In this document: positions 63,352-64,000 of the stretch, piece by piece
Position numbering within the stretch: position 1 is the first letter of the stretch
Layout of the letters: each line of letters starts with the position of its first letter
Source of the DNA: Pyrocephalus nanus
Taxonomy: Eukaryota > Chordata > Aves > Passeriformes > Tyrannidae
NCBI GenBank assembly: GCA_038380795.1
Contig: CM076266.1
Span: 32,996,145 to 33,060,144, forward strand
Reading direction: 5' to 3'
DNA: 64,000 nucleotides
The notes under the pieces: generated by a model
The model's input: the letters and a program-made list of their open reading frames with translations, nothing else
Told to the model about the DNA's origin: nothing
Database searches by the model: none
Position numbers and translations under genes: made by a program

Positions 63352-64000
63352 ATTACAACCTGTATTGCATTGCTAATGCTTCTGTGAGTCTCTATTGTAG
63401 GTCTTGCTTGTCTGTGTACAATGGCAGCAGGCACTGGCTTCAGTACTGTGACATATCTATTTAATTAACCCAGCTGTTCTATCTACAGTGTGAAGTACCT
63501 AGCAATGGTGCCATACTGGAAAGCAAGACTCATAAAACCAAAAAAAACTACAGTGCCACTTGGAAAATGAAACACAAATAAAGTCTGCTTGAAAAAAGAT
63601 ACAAATAAACTCACTGCTGTCTGCTTTGACAGGCCTCTACTATTCAGTTAGATACCATATAATATCACTGAAGACTCTTAAAAAGTACCTTTTATTGTTT
63701 TAAATCCACCTCCTTTGACTCGAATAAAATCAGCAATTTATCTTCATGTGAACAAAAATCTTAAAATTAAAAAAAAAATTCAACAGCAGTCCTTTCCTGG
63801 TGGCACTGTTCTTTTACCTATGTTTCTACAGCGTCCACTCTGAAAAGTACTTCTGCATATCATGGCATAAGACATTTAACAGGAACATCGCCCAGTGCAA
63901 GCGGATTCTGCCTTTTCCTTGAAAGCTCATAGTATCAAAATCAGACAAATTAATATGATTACCAGGCTGTCATTTTGTAGCACTCTGAAGGGAAGGAGGA
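63352..64000. other. unassigned AT-rich sequence
   Basis: No gene or repeat recognised up to the window edge. Confidence 0.5.

Noticed and set aside
1..64000. CRISPR arrays, operons, ribosome binding sites, attachment sites or prokaryotic systems
   Set aside because: The sequence is vertebrate nuclear DNA with CR1 LINEs and an ERVL LTR; no regularly spaced repeats or compact gene arrays are present.

Overview
The window looks like a non-coding piece of a bird nuclear genome, either a gene desert or the inside of a very long intron. The main evidence is several 3' ends of CR1 LINEs carrying the avian-type terminal repeat (ATTCTATG repeated, or its complement), plus one complete but decayed avian ERVL-type solo LTR. 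The sequence is AT-rich, CpG-poor and dotted with poly-A/poly-T tracts. I could not place it on a named locus or species. I recognised no protein-coding gene, tRNA, rRNA, known microRNA or snRNA. Nearly all reading frames are chance-length; many that look complete begin at non-ATG codons or lie inside repeats.

Layout. 0-4.2 kb: a GC-richer start with no identifiable content, a poly-T run, an ERVL-type solo LTR (about 2848-3407) and an ancient MIR/CORE-SINE-like element (about 3985-4150). 4.2-18.5 kb: mostly unique AT-rich sequence, holding an unusually long open frame at 11752-12495. 18.5-25.9 kb: one young-type and one ancient CR1, a convergently degraded inverted pair of CR1 3' ends (24546-25326) and an LTR fragment. 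26-35.3 kb: unique sequence, a pyrimidine-rich block followed by 30 A residues, a short CR1 tail, a degenerate 28-bp minisatellite and a CR1 fragment of about 470 bp. 35-42 kb: unique sequence ending in a 1.7-kb block that resembles a vertebrate conserved non-coding element and abuts a 69-nt exon-like segment (41762-41830). 44.9-48.7 kb: several A-rich tracts on one strand, an ancient CR1 with an internal deletion and one more CR1 3' end. 49-60 kb: unique sequence, a 21-G homopolymer, a small CpG-dense patch within a second regulatory-looking block (57.5-58.9 kb) and an ancient CR1/L3-like 3' end. 60-64 kb: unique sequence, a purine tract ending in 13 G and a poly-T run.

No set of genes here works together, and I found no new biological system. 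The items most worth checking are the exon-like 69-mer with its flanking candidate conserved block, the 248-codon open frame near 12 kb, and the two regulatory-looking blocks. Repeat family calls were made by eye from remembered consensus features; boundaries are approximate.
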